Assembly: GCF_019219065.1 (NCBI RefSeq)
Contig: NZ_JAHUWK010000004.1
Span: forward strand, 248,001 to 312,000
Length of the DNA: 64,000 nt
Direction: 5' to 3'
DNA from: Duganella sp. sic0402
Lineage (GTDB): Bacteria > Pseudomonadota > Gammaproteobacteria > Burkholderiales > Burkholderiaceae_D
Positions 55,866 through 64,000 of the stretch are shown piece after piece; positions within the stretch are counted from its first letter, which is position 1; each line of letters starts with the position of its first letter. The position numbers and the translations under genes are program-made. The notes under the pieces are model-generated. The model saw nothing but the letters and a program-made list of their open reading frames with translations. It did not search any database and was not told the DNA's origin.

Positions 55866-56705
55866 ATGCAATCCACCTTACAGTTTGGCCGTTTCAATTT
55901 CCCGTGGCGGGGGCAGGGCGTGCGTGCGCGCGTGATGGGCATCCTCAATGTGACGCCGGATTCGTTTTCGGACGGCGGCCAGCACCATGCGCTGGAGTTC
56001 GCGCTGGAGCACGCCGAGCAGATGATTGAGGACGGCGTCGACATCATCGACATCGGCGGCGAATCGACCCGTCCGGGCGCGCCGCCGGTATCGCTGGAAG
56101 ACGAGCTGCAGCGCGTCATGCCTGTGCTGTACGCGGTGCGCGATATGGGCCCGGCGATTTCGGTGGATACCTACAAGCCGCAAGTGATGCGCGAAGCCAT
56201 CATTGCGGGCGTCGACATGATCAACGACATCAATGGTTTTCGCGCCCCCGGCGCCATCGACGCAGTGCGCGACAGCGACTGCGCGCTGTGCATCATGCAC
56301 ATGCAGGGCGAACCGCAGGGGATGCAACTGGCGCCGTCGTACAGCGATGTGGTGGACGAGGTGATCGGCTTCTTGCGCGCGCGGGCGGAGGCATTGCTGG
56401 CGGCGGGGATTGATCCACGTCGACTATGCATCGACCCCGGCTTTGGCTTTGGCAAGACTGTGGAGCATAATTATGCCTTGCTAAAAGCCACTTCGCGTCT
56501 GATTGGCGAGCTGAATCTGCCGCTGCTGGCCGGCCTGTCGCGCAAATCGATGGTGGGCGCGGTGACCGGCAAGCCGGTTGAGCAACGGATGGCGGGCAGC
56601 GTCGGCGGTGCGCTGGCGGCAGTGGCGCAGGGAGCGCTGATCGTGCGTGTGCACGATGTGGCGGAGACTGTCGATGCCCTCAAAGTATGGCACGCAGCAC
56701 AATAA
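55866..56705 (+). CDS. folP: Dihydropteroate synthase
   Basis: 279 residues from ATG 55866; upstream in-frame codons run through the ftsH terminator. TIM-barrel motifs MGILNVTPDSFSDGG, DIGGESTRPGAPP, DINGF, CIMHMQGEPQGMQ and DPGFGFGKTVEHNY are all present. It joins pterin pyrophosphate to p-aminobenzoate in folate synthesis and is the sulfonamide target. No Shine-Dalgarno sequence is visible, and it begins 12 bases after the terminator, so how it is transcribed is unclear. Confidence 0.96.
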   Translation: MQSTLQFGRFNFPWRGQGVRARVMGILNVTPDSFSDGGQHHALEFALEHAEQMIEDGVDIIDIGGESTRPGAPPVSLEDELQRVMPVLYAVRDMGPAISVDTYKPQVMREAIIAGVDMINDINGFRAPGAIDAVRDSDCALCIMHMQGEPQGMQLAPSYSDVVDEVIGFLRARAEALLAAGIDPRRLCIDPGFGFGKTVEHNYALLKATSRLIGELNLPLLAGLSRKSMVGAVTGKPVEQRMAGSVGGALAAVAQGALIVRVHDVAETVDALKVWHAAQ

Positions 56706-56728
56706 CAACGACTTAAAGAGCAAACACA

Positions 56729-58078
56729 ATGGCACGTAAATATTTCGGTACTGACGGCATTCGCGGTCTGGTCGGCGAATTACCCATCACCCCTGACTTC
56801 GTCATGCGTCTCGGCTACGCGGCCGGCAAGGTGCTGGCCAGCAAGCGCAGCGGCAATACCCGCCCAACCGTGCTGATCGGTAAAGACACCCGCATCTCCG
56901 GCTATATGCTGGAAGCGGCGCTGGAGGCGGGCTTCTCCGCCGCCGGCGTCGACGTGATGCTGGCCGGTCCGATGCCGACCCCGGCGATTGCCTACCTGAC
57001 ACGCGCGCTGCGGCTGTCGGCTGGCGTCGTGATCTCGGCGTCGCACAACCCGTTCCAGGACAATGGCATCAAATTCTTTTCGGCCCAGGGCACCAAGCTG
57101 CCGGACGCGGTCGAGCTCGACATCGAAGCCGAGCTGGAGCAGCCGATCAACTGTGTGCCATCGGAAAAACTGGGCCGTGCCAAGCGCCTGGACGATGCCC
57201 AGGGCCGCTACATCGAATTCTGCAAGAGCACTTTCCCGAACGAACTGGACCTGCGCGGCCTGAAGGTGGTGGTCGATTGCGCCCACGGCGCCGCCTACAA
57301 CATCGCCCCGCACGTATTCCATGAACTGGGCGCGGAAGTGATCGCCATCGGCAACAAGCCGGACGGCTTCAACATCAACCTGGAACACGGCGCCACCGCG
57401 CCGAAAGCCATGGCCGCCGCCGTGCAGGCACATGGCGCCGACCTCGGCATCGCACTGGATGGCGACGCCGACCGCCTGATCATGTGCGACGCCAACGGCC
57501 GCCTGTACAACGGCGACGAGCTGCTGTACCTGATGGTGATGGATCGCCTCGCCACCGGCCCGGTAGCGGGCGCGGTCGGCACGCTGATGACCAATATGGC
57601 GGTAGAGGTGGCGCTCAAAGAGAAGGGCATCGGCTTCGCCCGCGCCAAGGTTGGCGACCGCTACGTGCTGGAAGTGATGCAGGAAAAAGGCTGGAACCTC
57701 GGCGGCGAAGGCTCGGGCCACCTGCTGGCGCTGGACAAGCACACCACCGGCGACGGCATCATCTCCGCGCTGCAAGTGCTGTCGGCACTGAAGCGCGCCG
57801 GCAAATCGCTGGAAGAATGCTGCGCCGACCTGACCATCTTCCCGCAAACGCTGATCAATGTGCGCGTCGCGCCAGGCTTCGACTGGACCAAGAACGCCGC
57901 CATGGTAGCCGAAAAGGAAAAGGTCGAAAGCGAGCTGGGCGGCAGCGGCCGGGTGCTGATCCGCGCCTCGGGCACCGAACCGCTGATCCGCGTAATGGTC
58001 GAAGCGCGCGATGCTGATGCCGCACAATCGATGGCGCGCCGTATCGCCGACAAGGTCGAAGCCAAGCTGGCTGCCTGA
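56729..58078 (+). CDS. glmM: Phosphoglucosamine mutase
   Basis: 449 residues. Active-site serine S105 in [11 protein letters not shown], metal-binding DGDADR, and phosphate-binding [12 protein letters not shown] near the C-terminus. It converts glucosamine-6-phosphate to glucosamine-1-phosphate for UDP-GlcNAc, peptidoglycan and lipopolysaccharide. It follows folP by 23 bases, as is usual. Confidence 0.98.
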   Translation: MARKYFGTDGIRGLVGELPITPDFVMRLGYAAGKVLASKRSGNTRPTVLIGKDTRISGYMLEAALEAGFSAAGVDVMLAGPMPTPAIAYLTRALRLSAGVVISASHNPFQDNGIKFFSAQGTKLPDAVELDIEAELEQPINCVPSEKLGRAKRLDDAQGRYIEFCKSTFPNELDLRGLKVVVDCAHGAAYNIAPHVFHELGAEVIAIGNKPDGFNINLEHGATAPKAMAAAVQAHGADLGIALDGDADRLIMCDANGRLYNGDELLYLMVMDRLATGPVAGAVGTLMTNMAVEVALKEKGIGFARAKVGDRYVLEVMQEKGWNLGGEGSGHLLALDKHTTGDGIISALQVLSALKRAGKSLEECCADLTIFPQTLINVRVAPGFDWTKNAAMVAEKEKVESELGGSGRVLIRASGTEPLIRVMVEARDADAAQSMARRIADKVEAKLAA

Positions 58079-58113
58079 TGTTTTGGCAGTGAAATATAAA
58101 TCGACTGCTTTGA

Positions 58114-58142
58114 TTGACGTTATAAGGGAGTGCTAGTAGAAT
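58114..58142 (+). promoter_or_regulatory. Promoter of tRNA-Pro
   Basis: TTGACG (58114-58119), 17 bases, then TAGAAT (58137-58142). Predicted start is about 3 bases before the tRNA, typical of a strong tRNA promoter. Confidence 0.75.
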
Positions 58143-58151
58143 ACTGGTCTT

Positions 58152-58228
58152 CGGAGTGTAGCGCAGCCCGGTAGCGCACCTGGTTTGGGACCAGGGGGTC
58201 CAAGGTTCGAATCCTTGTACTCCGACCA
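58152..58228 (+). tRNA. tRNA-Pro(TGG)
   Basis: 77 bases, cloverleaf complete. Acceptor CGGAGTG pairs with TACTCCG (one G-U pair), anticodon loop contains TGG in CTGGTTTGGGACCAG, T-arm GGTTCGAATCC, and the CCA end is encoded. Confidence 0.97.
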
Positions 58229-58238
58229 AAATCTCGGA

Positions 58239-58267
58239 AACGGGTTGTCGAAAGACAGCCCGTTTTT
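58239..58267 (+). terminator. Terminator between tRNA-Pro and tRNA-Arg
   Basis: AACGGGTTGTC (58239-58249), GAAA loop, GACAGCCCGTT (58254-58264), one G-U pair, then a T-run. It lies 11 bases after the tRNA-Pro. Confidence 0.85.
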
Positions 58268-58273
58268 CATTTC

Positions 58274-58293
58274 CGCCGCAGATTCCTGCGGCG
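58274..58293 (+). other. Perfect hairpin before tRNA-Arg
   Basis: CGCCGCAG (58274-58281), loop ATTC, CTGCGGCG (58286-58293); it ends 9 bases before the tRNA-Arg. It follows the terminator directly, so it may guide tRNA processing or add to termination. Confidence 0.6.
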
Positions 58294-58302
58294 TCTCATT
58301 CT

Positions 58303-58379
58303 CTGCCCATAGCTCAGTTGGATAGAGCACAAGCCTTCTAAGCTTGGGGTCGCTGGTTCGAACCCAGCTGGGCAGGCCA
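58303..58379 (+). tRNA. tRNA-Arg(TCT)
   Basis: 77 bases. Acceptor CTGCCCA pairs with TGGGCAG, anticodon stem CAAGC/GCTTG with loop CTTCTAA (TCT, reading AGA/AGG), T-arm with GGTTCGAACCC, encoded GCCA end. It resembles E. coli argU. No separate promoter is visible; read-through from tRNA-Pro may supply it. Confidence 0.96.
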
Positions 58380-58408
58380 CTAAAAGCACCTAGCGCCATT
58401 CTTCTGAA

Positions 58409-58717
58409 TCATCCTCGCCCTGCGCCCGCTCGGCGCTCCAGCCACGCGCGGCCGCCGTTGTTCAATGCGCGCTCGACCACGGGTGCTGGCAGGATGTAGA
58501 CCGTCGCCCAGGTGGCGCGGCCGTCGCCGGCGTTGGAGGGGAAGCTGCTGGACTCGATGGGCCAATGGTATTTGCGCTTCAAGGTTTTGATGATGGCGGC
58601 GAGCGAGGTGCGGCCTTGCAGTGGCTCGGCGCCGGTTTGGTCTGCATCCGACAGCAGCACCGCCAGTACTGCGCCGCGCGCGGTCAGCGGGCCGGGGAAT
58701 TTGGGCGTTTTCGACAT
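58409..58717 (-). CDS. Hypothetical protein, 102 residues
   Basis: Begins MSKTPKFPGPLTARGAVLAVLLSD; the middle (SLAAIIKTLKRKYHWPIES) and end (ATWATVYILPAPVVERAL) look like a small winged-helix, of a kind seen in phage-related or chromosomal hypothetical genes. It converges on tRNA-Arg. No other phage-like gene is nearby. I do not recognise a definite family. Confidence 0.6.
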   Translation of the reverse strand: MSKTPKFPGPLTARGAVLAVLLSDADQTGAEPLQGRTSLAAIIKTLKRKYHWPIESSSFPSNAGDGRATWATVYILPAPVVERALNNGGRAWLERRAGAGRG

Positions 58718-58986
58718 CCCATCATTGTAGCGAATTGGCGCATGACCGATTCTGCAAAGTTGCGCGGCGATTTAGCATCATTTCATGTTGATAGTGTAAT
58801 TTTTATTGATTTAAGGAATCTTTTGAGGCATAGTATCGGCTAAGCACTCAATCCTGAAGCGCCGCCCACACCTTAGCCGGTCCTTCCTCAGTTTCTTCGT
58901 CCCCGCCCCGACACATTGTCCCTTCTTCGCCCCGCGTCCGCGAGCCTGGTTGTTAGCCCGACTTTGCCCATTCTCAGGAGCGTCAA

Positions 58987-60609
58987 ATGGATTCGTTCAA
59001 AAAATTAAAAATCGGCACTCAGCTATCGCTGGGTTTTGGCATGCTGACGGCGCTGATGCTGGTGCTGGCGGTGTTTTCGGTGGTGCGCGTGTCGTCGCTG
59101 TCGAAGGCCTTCCAGGAGGAGAACCGGATTTCCTCCGACAAGCTGGAGCCGCTGTATGTGGCGCGTGAGGCGCTGGCGCAGACTGGCTTGGCCGCCCGCA
59201 ACGCCTATATCTTTGAGGACAGCGCGCAAGCCGCCAAGGAATTGAATATCGTCGATGAGCAAAAGGCGATTTACCTGGCCGCAGTCGAGAAAATGGCGCC
59301 GGCCTATGCCAATGATCCACAATTCGCCAAGGTCAAAGAAGGTTTGCTGGCCATGGCCAACGAACTGAATCGTCCACGCAAATTCCGCGAGTCGGGCAAG
59401 ATGGCGGAATACGGCCGTTTCCTGGTCAATGAGTGCAGCCCGCTGCGCCGCCGCATCGTGGAAGATATGTCGGTGCTGGTGAAGGCCGCGCAGAAAGAAT
59501 CTGAAACTGCGACCACCGTGGTGGAAGATTATGCCGCTGGCGCCCAGCGCCTGGTCACGGCGCTGGCGGTGGTGGCGTTTGTGCTGAGTGTGGTGATTGC
59601 CGGCCTGATCAAGCGCGTGCTGCTGAAACAATTGGGCGGCGAGCCAGCGTACGCGGCGGAAATCGCCAGCCGTATCGCCAAGGGCGATTTGGCCGTGACC
59701 GTGCATCTGGCGCCATCGGACAAGGATAGCTTGCTGTTTGCGATCAAGAGCATGCGCGACAGCCTGGCCGGCATCGTCAGTGAAGTGCGTCATGGCACTG
59801 AGGCGATCACCCACGCCTCCAATGACATTGCGCACGGCAATGTGGATCTGTCACAGCGTACCGAACAGCAGGCACAGTCGCTGGAACGCGTAGCGACCGC
59901 GATGGAAGAATTAACCTCCACGGTCAAACAAAACGCCAGCAATGCGCAGCAAGCTAATCAATTGTCGCAGTCGGCATCGGAAGTATCGGAGCAGGGCGGG
60001 GAAGTAATGCGCCAGGTCACCGATACCATGGAATCGATTAATGATTCATCCAAGAAAATCGTCGATATTATTTCGGTGATTGACGGGATTGCTTTCCAGA
60101 CGAATATTCTGGCCTTGAATGCCGCAGTAGAGGCTGCGCGCGCTGGTGAACAAGGCCGGGGTTTTGCCGTCGTGGCCAGTGAAGTGCGTGTTTTGGCGCA
60201 ACGTGCTGCTCAAGCTGCTAAAGAAATTAAATCGCTGATCGACGATTCTGTGCAAAAAGTTGGCGCAGGTTCGGATCTGGTGGAAAAAGCCGGTACTACC
60301 ATGCATGAGGTGGTTGCCAGCGTACGCCGGGTGACCGAGATAATGGCTGAGATTAGCCATGCAAGCGCAGAACAAAGCGTCGGTATTCAGGAAGTCAGCC
60401 AGGCGATAGGTCAAATGGATGGCATGACGCAGCAGAATACCGCTTTGGTGGAAGAAGCCGGCGCGGCTGCGCATGAATTAAAAGACCAGGCCGAACATTT
60501 AAATGAAATTGTCGGTCAATTTAAACTGGACGCCGCCACGATTTCCGAGCTGCCGAGGCAAGCTGCTCCGGCGCCAGCGCGCACCAGCCTGCGCGTGGTG
60601 AACGGCTAA
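58987..60609 (+). CDS. Methyl-accepting chemotaxis protein
   Basis: 540 residues: membrane helix about 13-33, a periplasmic four-helix-type sensor (about 34-190), second helix about 190-212, HAMP domain, then the signalling domain with the conserved hairpin [37 protein letters not shown]. The C-terminus (LRVVNG) lacks the NWETF tether. Ligand unknown. Codons in the last about 600 bases are more AT-rich than in the first half. Confidence 0.93.
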   Translation: MDSFKKLKIGTQLSLGFGMLTALMLVLAVFSVVRVSSLSKAFQEENRISSDKLEPLYVAREALAQTGLAARNAYIFEDSAQAAKELNIVDEQKAIYLAAVEKMAPAYANDPQFAKVKEGLLAMANELNRPRKFRESGKMAEYGRFLVNECSPLRRRIVEDMSVLVKAAQKESETATTVVEDYAAGAQRLVTALAVVAFVLSVVIAGLIKRVLLKQLGGEPAYAAEIASRIAKGDLAVTVHLAPSDKDSLLFAIKSMRDSLAGIVSEVRHGTEAITHASNDIAHGNVDLSQRTEQQAQSLERVATAMEELTSTVKQNASNAQQANQLSQSASEVSEQGGEVMRQVTDTMESINDSSKKIVDIISVIDGIAFQTNILALNAAVEAARAGEQGRGFAVVASEVRVLAQRAAQAAKEIKSLIDDSVQKVGAGSDLVEKAGTTMHEVVASVRRVTEIMAEISHASAEQSVGIQEVSQAIGQMDGMTQQNTALVEEAGAAAHELKDQAEHLNEIVGQFKLDAATISELPRQAAPAPARTSLRVVNG

Positions 60610-60711
60610 GCCCGTAGTTCCTTGGTGTTGCGCTAAAAATTGGCGTGATGCCACTCATTTCTGGCATACTCTCCAAGCCCGCACTGTGATGCCGGGCTTG
60701 AGGAGCGCCAC

Positions 60712-61122
60712 ATGTCTGTTGATTCCATCGTTTCCATTCCTGCCGCCGCCTTGGCTGGCGGCGTATTGATCGGCCTTGCTGCCGCATTATTCGTTATATT
60801 CACTGGCCGCATTGCCGGGATTAGCGGGATACTCGGCGGTTTGATTAAGCCGCATCGCCATGATATAGGCTGGCGTGTGGCATTTATTGGCGGATTAATT
60901 GCCGCGCCAATTGTCTACGCTTTACTGTGGTCTTTGCCATCTATTCAGGTTGAAGCGAATTCATTCACCATTATTCTTGCTGGATTACTGGTTGGTTTTG
61001 GCAGCCGCTATGGTTCCGGCTGTACCAGCGGCCATGGCGTCTGTGGAATATCGCGTTTGTCGCGCCGTTCTATCATAGCTACGCTGGTATTCATGGCCGT
61101 AGGTTTTGTCGTCGCATGGTGA
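60712..61122 (+). CDS. YeeE/YedE family transporter, N-terminal half
   Basis: 136 residues with several helices. The motif [30 protein letters not shown] matches the first half of YeeE/YedE sulfur-compound transporters, with a conserved cysteine pair. In E. coli the two halves are one polypeptide; here a second gene follows with 7 bases of overlap. Thiosulfate uptake is the family function; unproven here. Confidence 0.85.
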   Translation: MSVDSIVSIPAAALAGGVLIGLAAALFVIFTGRIAGISGILGGLIKPHRHDIGWRVAFIGGLIAAPIVYALLWSLPSIQVEANSFTIILAGLLVGFGSRYGSGCTSGHGVCGISRLSRRSIIATLVFMAVGFVVAW

Positions 61123-61529
61123 TCTTATCTCTCCTGGCTGGCCTGATATTTGGCTTCGGCCTGATTGTTTCTGGTATGGCGAATCCAGCCAATGTGCTGG
61201 CTTTTCTGCGTGGTACTGATTTATCGCTGGCCTGGGTTATGGCCGGTGCTATTGGCACGAGTTTCTTTGCCTTTCGCTGGGCGAAAAAGCATCGCAATAC
61301 TTTATTACCGACGGCGACCCGGATTGATCGTCCGCTGATCATCGGCGCGGCCATGTTTGGCGCTGGCTGGGGGCTGGCCGGATTGTGTCCTGGGCCGGCG
61401 CTGGTCGGACTGGGGATGGGCGTGCCGAAGGCCGTGCTGTTTGTGGCCGCCATGCTGGCTGGCATGGGCTTATTCGAGCTGCGCAGAAAATACGCAGCCC
61501 GCTTTACTTCCAATAAAACAGATACTTAA
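61116..61529 (+). CDS. YeeE/YedE family transporter, C-terminal half (DUF6691)
   Basis: 137 residues, four helices. [23 protein letters not shown] and [19 protein letters not shown] are the second-half motifs, again with a conserved cysteine. It overlaps its partner by 7 bases and probably forms a complex with it. Split halves are common in proteobacteria, so this is not a frameshift. Confidence 0.85.
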   Translation: MVILSLLAGLIFGFGLIVSGMANPANVLAFLRGTDLSLAWVMAGAIGTSFFAFRWAKKHRNTLLPTATRIDRPLIIGAAMFGAGWGLAGLCPGPALVGLGMGVPKAVLFVAAMLAGMGLFELRRKYAARFTSNKTDT

Positions 61530-61532
61530 CTA

Positions 61533-63494
61533 TCAGTCTTGTCGTTTGTTAACAAGCTTATCCACAGAATTTGTTAACAACTGCACCTCGATGCCCGAAT
61601 ACATGGACGGCGCGTGGTACACCCGCTGCGTCGCCTTCCGGAAGTCCTCAGGCTTGGCCTTCGGAATATCCACAAACGTCTGTGGATTCAGGTCCACCAG
61701 CGGGAACCAGGAGCTCTGGATCTGCACCATGATACGGTGGCCGCGGCGGAAGGTGTGATTGATGTCGGTCATGCTGTAGCTGACGGTTTCCACCTTGCCC
61801 GGCGTGAACGGCCGCGGATTATCGAAACCGTTGCGGAACTTGCCGCGCAGCGGATCACCGCGCACCAGCTGCTGATAACCGGCCATCGGCAGTGATGGCT
61901 TGCCGACATCGCCGCCGCGTCGCTCCTCGCCCTCGCCAAGTGGATACTCAGGCGGGTAGACATCGATCAGCTTCACCACCCAGTCGGCATCCGTGCCGGT
62001 GGTGGAGACAAACAGCTTGGGCTTGACCGGTCCGGCGAAGGTGACATCATCCTCCAGCGGCTCGCTCTGGTAGGTCAGCACATCCGGCCGGGTGGAGGCG
62101 AAACGCTGGTCGCCGACCATGTATTCCTTCGGCACGCCCAGCGTCGGATAGGCGGTGAACGGTACCGGCTTGCGCGGATCGGCCACATATTCATCGTAGG
62201 CATCGCCGGCGGCCGGCTGTTTCCAGTTCAGCGTGCCGTTCGGGCCGAGATACAGCGTGCGCGCTTGCGCCTGCTTTGGCGGCCAGACCGCATAGCTGCG
62301 CCAGACATTGCTGCCGGTTTCAAACGCGTGCACTTCGGTGGCGTCCTTGTTGGCTACGCCTTTCAGGTGCTGCTCGAAGAACGGGAACTGGATCTTGCTG
62401 CGGAAATACTCGCCAGTCTTGCTGCTGAAATCGACGTAGCCCAGGCGCTTGCCTTCGCCGCGCGCCCAGCCGCCGTGCACCCACGGACCCATCACCAGGC
62501 CGTTGTAGATGCCAGGATTGTTGCGCTTGATGCTGGCGTAGGTGGTCAGCGGGCCTTGCGGATCTTCGGCGTCGTACCAGCCGCCCACGGTCAGCACGGC
62601 GGCCTTGATATTTTTCAGGTGCGCGGCGATGTTGCGGGTTTTCCAGAATTCGTCGTAGCTACTGTGCTCGATGGTCGGTTGCAGCAACGCGCGCTGTTTT
62701 GCCGTCATCGTGTTGAGGATGTTGCCCAGCGTCAGATGCTTGCGGAAGAATTCGTAGCCATCGGCGCTGCCGTAGTCGAAGCGCTCCCAGGTCTTGGGCA
62801 GCGGCGTTGGATTGTCCGCCTCGACAAATGCCGAGTAGAAGTCGAAGTTTGCCGCCAGCATGAAGGCGCCGCCATGGTAGGAGTCGTCGTTCATATACAA
62901 GTCGGTCACCGGGGCCTGCGGCGAGGCGGCCTTGATCGCCGGGTGCGAATCGATGATGCTGGCCGAGGTGTAGAAGCCGGGATAGGAAATGCCCAGGATG
63001 CCGACTTTGCCGTTGTTGTTGGCGACGTTTTTCAGCAGCCATTCCACGGTGTCGTGCATGTCCTCGCTCTCATTGCCTTCGCCCTTGGCGCGCTTGGGAT
63101 TGATGTGCGGCGTCATTTCCTGCCACTTGCCCTCGGACATATAACGCCCGCGCACATCCTGCTTGACGAAGATGTAGCCGCTGTCCTCAAACTGTTGCGA
63201 CGGGCCGATGTGTTCGGGGTAGAAGTCCACGCCGTAGTGTAGTTGGCCGTCTGCCTGCACGCCGGCGCTGTACGGCGTGCGCTGGACCAGGAAAGGATAG
63301 GGCTTGCTGGCGTCCTTGGGCACGTAGACGGCGGTGAAGAGTTTCACGCCGTCGCGCATCGGGATGCGGAATTCGTACTTGGTGTAGTGTTCGCGCAAGC
63401 TCCATTTGGGAGCGGCAGCCTCGGCGGCGCTGACCTGGGCGCTGGTGGCGCCGAGCAGCATGGACAAGGCGAGGGCAGTCAATCGCAATTTCAT
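61533..63494 (-). CDS. Exported CocE/NonD family hydrolase
   Basis: 653 residues from ATG 63494 with a signal peptide (through QVSA|AEAAA). The alpha/beta-hydrolase nucleophile is S170 in GISYPGF; the C-terminal jelly-roll domain of the X-Pro dipeptidyl-peptidase/CocE family follows. Likely an acyl or peptide hydrolase in the periplasm. The last coding stretch (LLTNSVDKLVNKRQD) is partly encoded by the 33-bp repeat at 61549-61581. Confidence 0.88.
   Translation of the reverse strand: MKLRLTALALSMLLGATSAQVSAAEAAAPKWSLREHYTKYEFRIPMRDGVKLFTAVYVPKDASKPYPFLVQRTPYSAGVQADGQLHYGVDFYPEHIGPSQQFEDSGYIFVKQDVRGRYMSEGKWQEMTPHINPKRAKGEGNESEDMHDTVEWLLKNVANNNGKVGILGISYPGFYTSASIIDSHPAIKAASPQAPVTDLYMNDDSYHGGAFMLAANFDFYSAFVEADNPTPLPKTWERFDYGSADGYEFFRKHLTLGNILNTMTAKQRALLQPTIEHSSYDEFWKTRNIAAHLKNIKAAVLTVGGWYDAEDPQGPLTTYASIKRNNPGIYNGLVMGPWVHGGWARGEGKRLGYVDFSSKTGEYFRSKIQFPFFEQHLKGVANKDATEVHAFETGSNVWRSYAVWPPKQAQARTLYLGPNGTLNWKQPAAGDAYDEYVADPRKPVPFTAYPTLGVPKEYMVGDQRFASTRPDVLTYQSEPLEDDVTFAGPVKPKLFVSTTGTDADWVVKLIDVYPPEYPLGEGEERRGGDVGKPSLPMAGYQQLVRGDPLRGKFRNGFDNPRPFTPGKVETVSYSMTDINHTFRRGHRIMVQIQSSWFPLVDLNPQTFVDIPKAKPEDFRKATQRVYHAPSMYSGIEVQLLTNSVDKLVNKRQD
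61549..61581 (+). repeat. 33-bp direct repeat, copy 1, with DnaA box
   Basis: Identical over 33 bases to 63617-63649, starting TTAACAAGC and ending TTGTTAACAAC. Contains consensus DnaA box TTATCCACA (61558-61566). In this copy the palindrome TTGTTAACAA occurs on both sides (61546-61555 and 61571-61580). It lies in the 3' end of the CocE-type gene and encodes its C-terminal tail. Confidence 0.9.
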
Positions 63495-63616
63495 GTGATC
63501 CAGAACTAAAGTGGGAGGCCGTAGTGTAATGGAGTGGATAACTTCGCTGCAAAAAAATTGCGCAGTAAAATTTTCCTCAATGAAAACAATGGCTTGGCAG
63601 TAGATGGGAGCGCTTC

Positions 63617-63649
63617 TTAACAAGCTTATCCACAGAATTTGTTAACAAC
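63617..63649 (+). repeat. 33-bp direct repeat, copy 2, with DnaA box
   Basis: Same 33 bases in the same orientation as copy 1, 2068 bp away. DnaA box TTATCCACA at 63626-63634; TTGTTAACAA at 63639-63648. It is intergenic, 45 bases beyond the stop of the GNAT gene and upstream of the CocE-type gene. Confidence 0.9.
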
Positions 63650-63693
63650 CCTGGGGTAGCAGTTGCGTTAATAGCGCGCCTGGCGTGCAGGCA

Positions 63694-64000
63694 TCAGTGA
63701 AACAGCGGGGCGAACATCTTGCGCTGGAAAGGATTGATGTCCTTGCGCAGCAAGCGGGGCATCAGCGGATCGGAGATGAAGGCCTGCGATTTATAGAAAT
63801 TGTCAGTGCCTTCGCCGGCCTCCAGCAGCAGGCGCTTGATGCCCAGGCTCAGGCAGTACTGTTCGATCCGTGTCATGACCCAGTGGCCGATGCCTAGGCC
63901 GCGATACTGGCTCGCAATCATCAACTCCGACACAAAGCAGAACTCCGGCGCCGCCAGCTCCAGGCGGGCGATGCCGATCTGTTTGTTCTTCAACTCGATC
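63694..64000 (-). CDS. GNAT-family N-acetyltransferase, C-terminal part (5' end outside window)
   Basis: The frame runs off the right edge, so the start is missing; about 102 residues visible. Motif A of GNAT enzymes, QYRGLGIGHWVMTRIEQYC, binds acetyl-CoA; FYKSQAFI follows as motif B. Substrate unknown. Confidence 0.8.
   Translation of the reverse strand, partial: IELKNKQIGIARLELAAPEFCFVSELMIASQYRGLGIGHWVMTRIEQYCLSLGIKRLLLEAGEGTDNFYKSQAFISDPLMPRLLRKDINPFQRKMFAPLFH

Noticed and set aside
58303..58717. Integration scar at tRNA-Arg because a small unknown gene follows
   Set aside because: No duplicate of the tRNA 3' end, integrase or phage gene is present in the following 5 kb.
58800..58860. 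TATCGGC (reverse of GCCGATA) upstream of the chemoreceptor as a flagellar sigma-28 promoter
   Set aside because: The -10-like element is on the wrong strand and no TAAA -35 lies at the right distance.
60712..61529. Frameshifted single YeeE gene
   Set aside because: Each half has its own start, the two overlap by 7 bases, and split halves are common in this family.
61549..61581. XerCD dif site or oriC
   Set aside because: The repeat does not match the dif consensus, only one DnaA box occurs per copy, and no dnaA, dnaN or gyrB gene is near.

Overview
The window reads as chromosomal DNA of a high-GC betaproteobacterium, most likely family Oxalobacteraceae (Massilia/Duganella/Janthinobacterium type). 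Evidence is the housekeeping order carA-carB-greA-DUF4149-yhbY-rlmE-ftsH-folP-glmM, the sixA-ppk1 / pstSCAB-phoU-phoBR block, the order DUF1853-lplT-alr-radA, and protein sequences of betaproteobacterial type. I see no insertion sequence, prophage, CRISPR array or rRNA. Genes are densely packed, often overlapping by 1-17 bases.

Layout. 1-9.8 kb: the 3' end of a uracil-DNA glycosylase, a DUF1853 protein, lysophospholipid transporter lplT, alanine racemase alr, radA, a PilZ protein, then a divergent pair consisting of a citrate synthase with an N-terminal helix-turn-helix domain and a family III CoA-transferase, and a fliD-like capping protein without other flagellar genes nearby. 9.9-20.8 kb: a polyamine-binding protein, an unannotated 39-residue membrane peptide, sixA and ppk1, then the complete phosphate system. 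ppk1 and pstS diverge from one intergenic region with a PhoB box and a matched -10 element for each gene. 20.8-29.6 kb: DUF3597 and a coupled small gene, a tightly overlapping minus-strand set (CPBP protease, AI-2E/PerM-type permease with a long soluble tail, LprI-like, LptA-like), an OmpV/MipA porin, a glutathione S-transferase, a phasin-like protein, an exported M24 peptidase and an alpha/beta hydrolase.

29.6-45.4 kb: an amino-sugar catabolic locus best explained as N-acetylgalactosamine (GalNAc) use. On the minus strand lie a DeoR-type repressor, a GlcNAc/GalNAc-6-phosphate deacetylase and a sugar porter with a large periplasmic insertion. On the plus strand lie a TonB-dependent receptor, an EamA permease, a KbaZ/GatZ-type protein, AgaS, a BadF-type sugar kinase, an exported amidohydrolase, a Tat-type GH36-like glycosidase and a secreted beta-helix protein. 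The genes suggest hydrolysis outside or in the periplasm, uptake by the receptor and permease, phosphorylation, deacetylation, then deamination/isomerisation to tagatose-6-phosphate. The catalytic aldolase (AgaY/KbaY) is not in the window.

45.4-58.4 kb: a patatin lipoprotein, an HbpS-like protein, carAB behind a structured leader, the greA-to-glmM block, and tRNA-Pro(TGG) and tRNA-Arg(TCT) separated by a terminator. 58.4-64 kb: a small hypothetical gene, a chemotaxis receptor, a split YeeE/YedE transporter, a CocE-type hydrolase and a partial GNAT acetyltransferase. A perfect 33-bp repeat containing a consensus DnaA box occurs once at each end of the CocE gene; one copy encodes its C-terminal tail.
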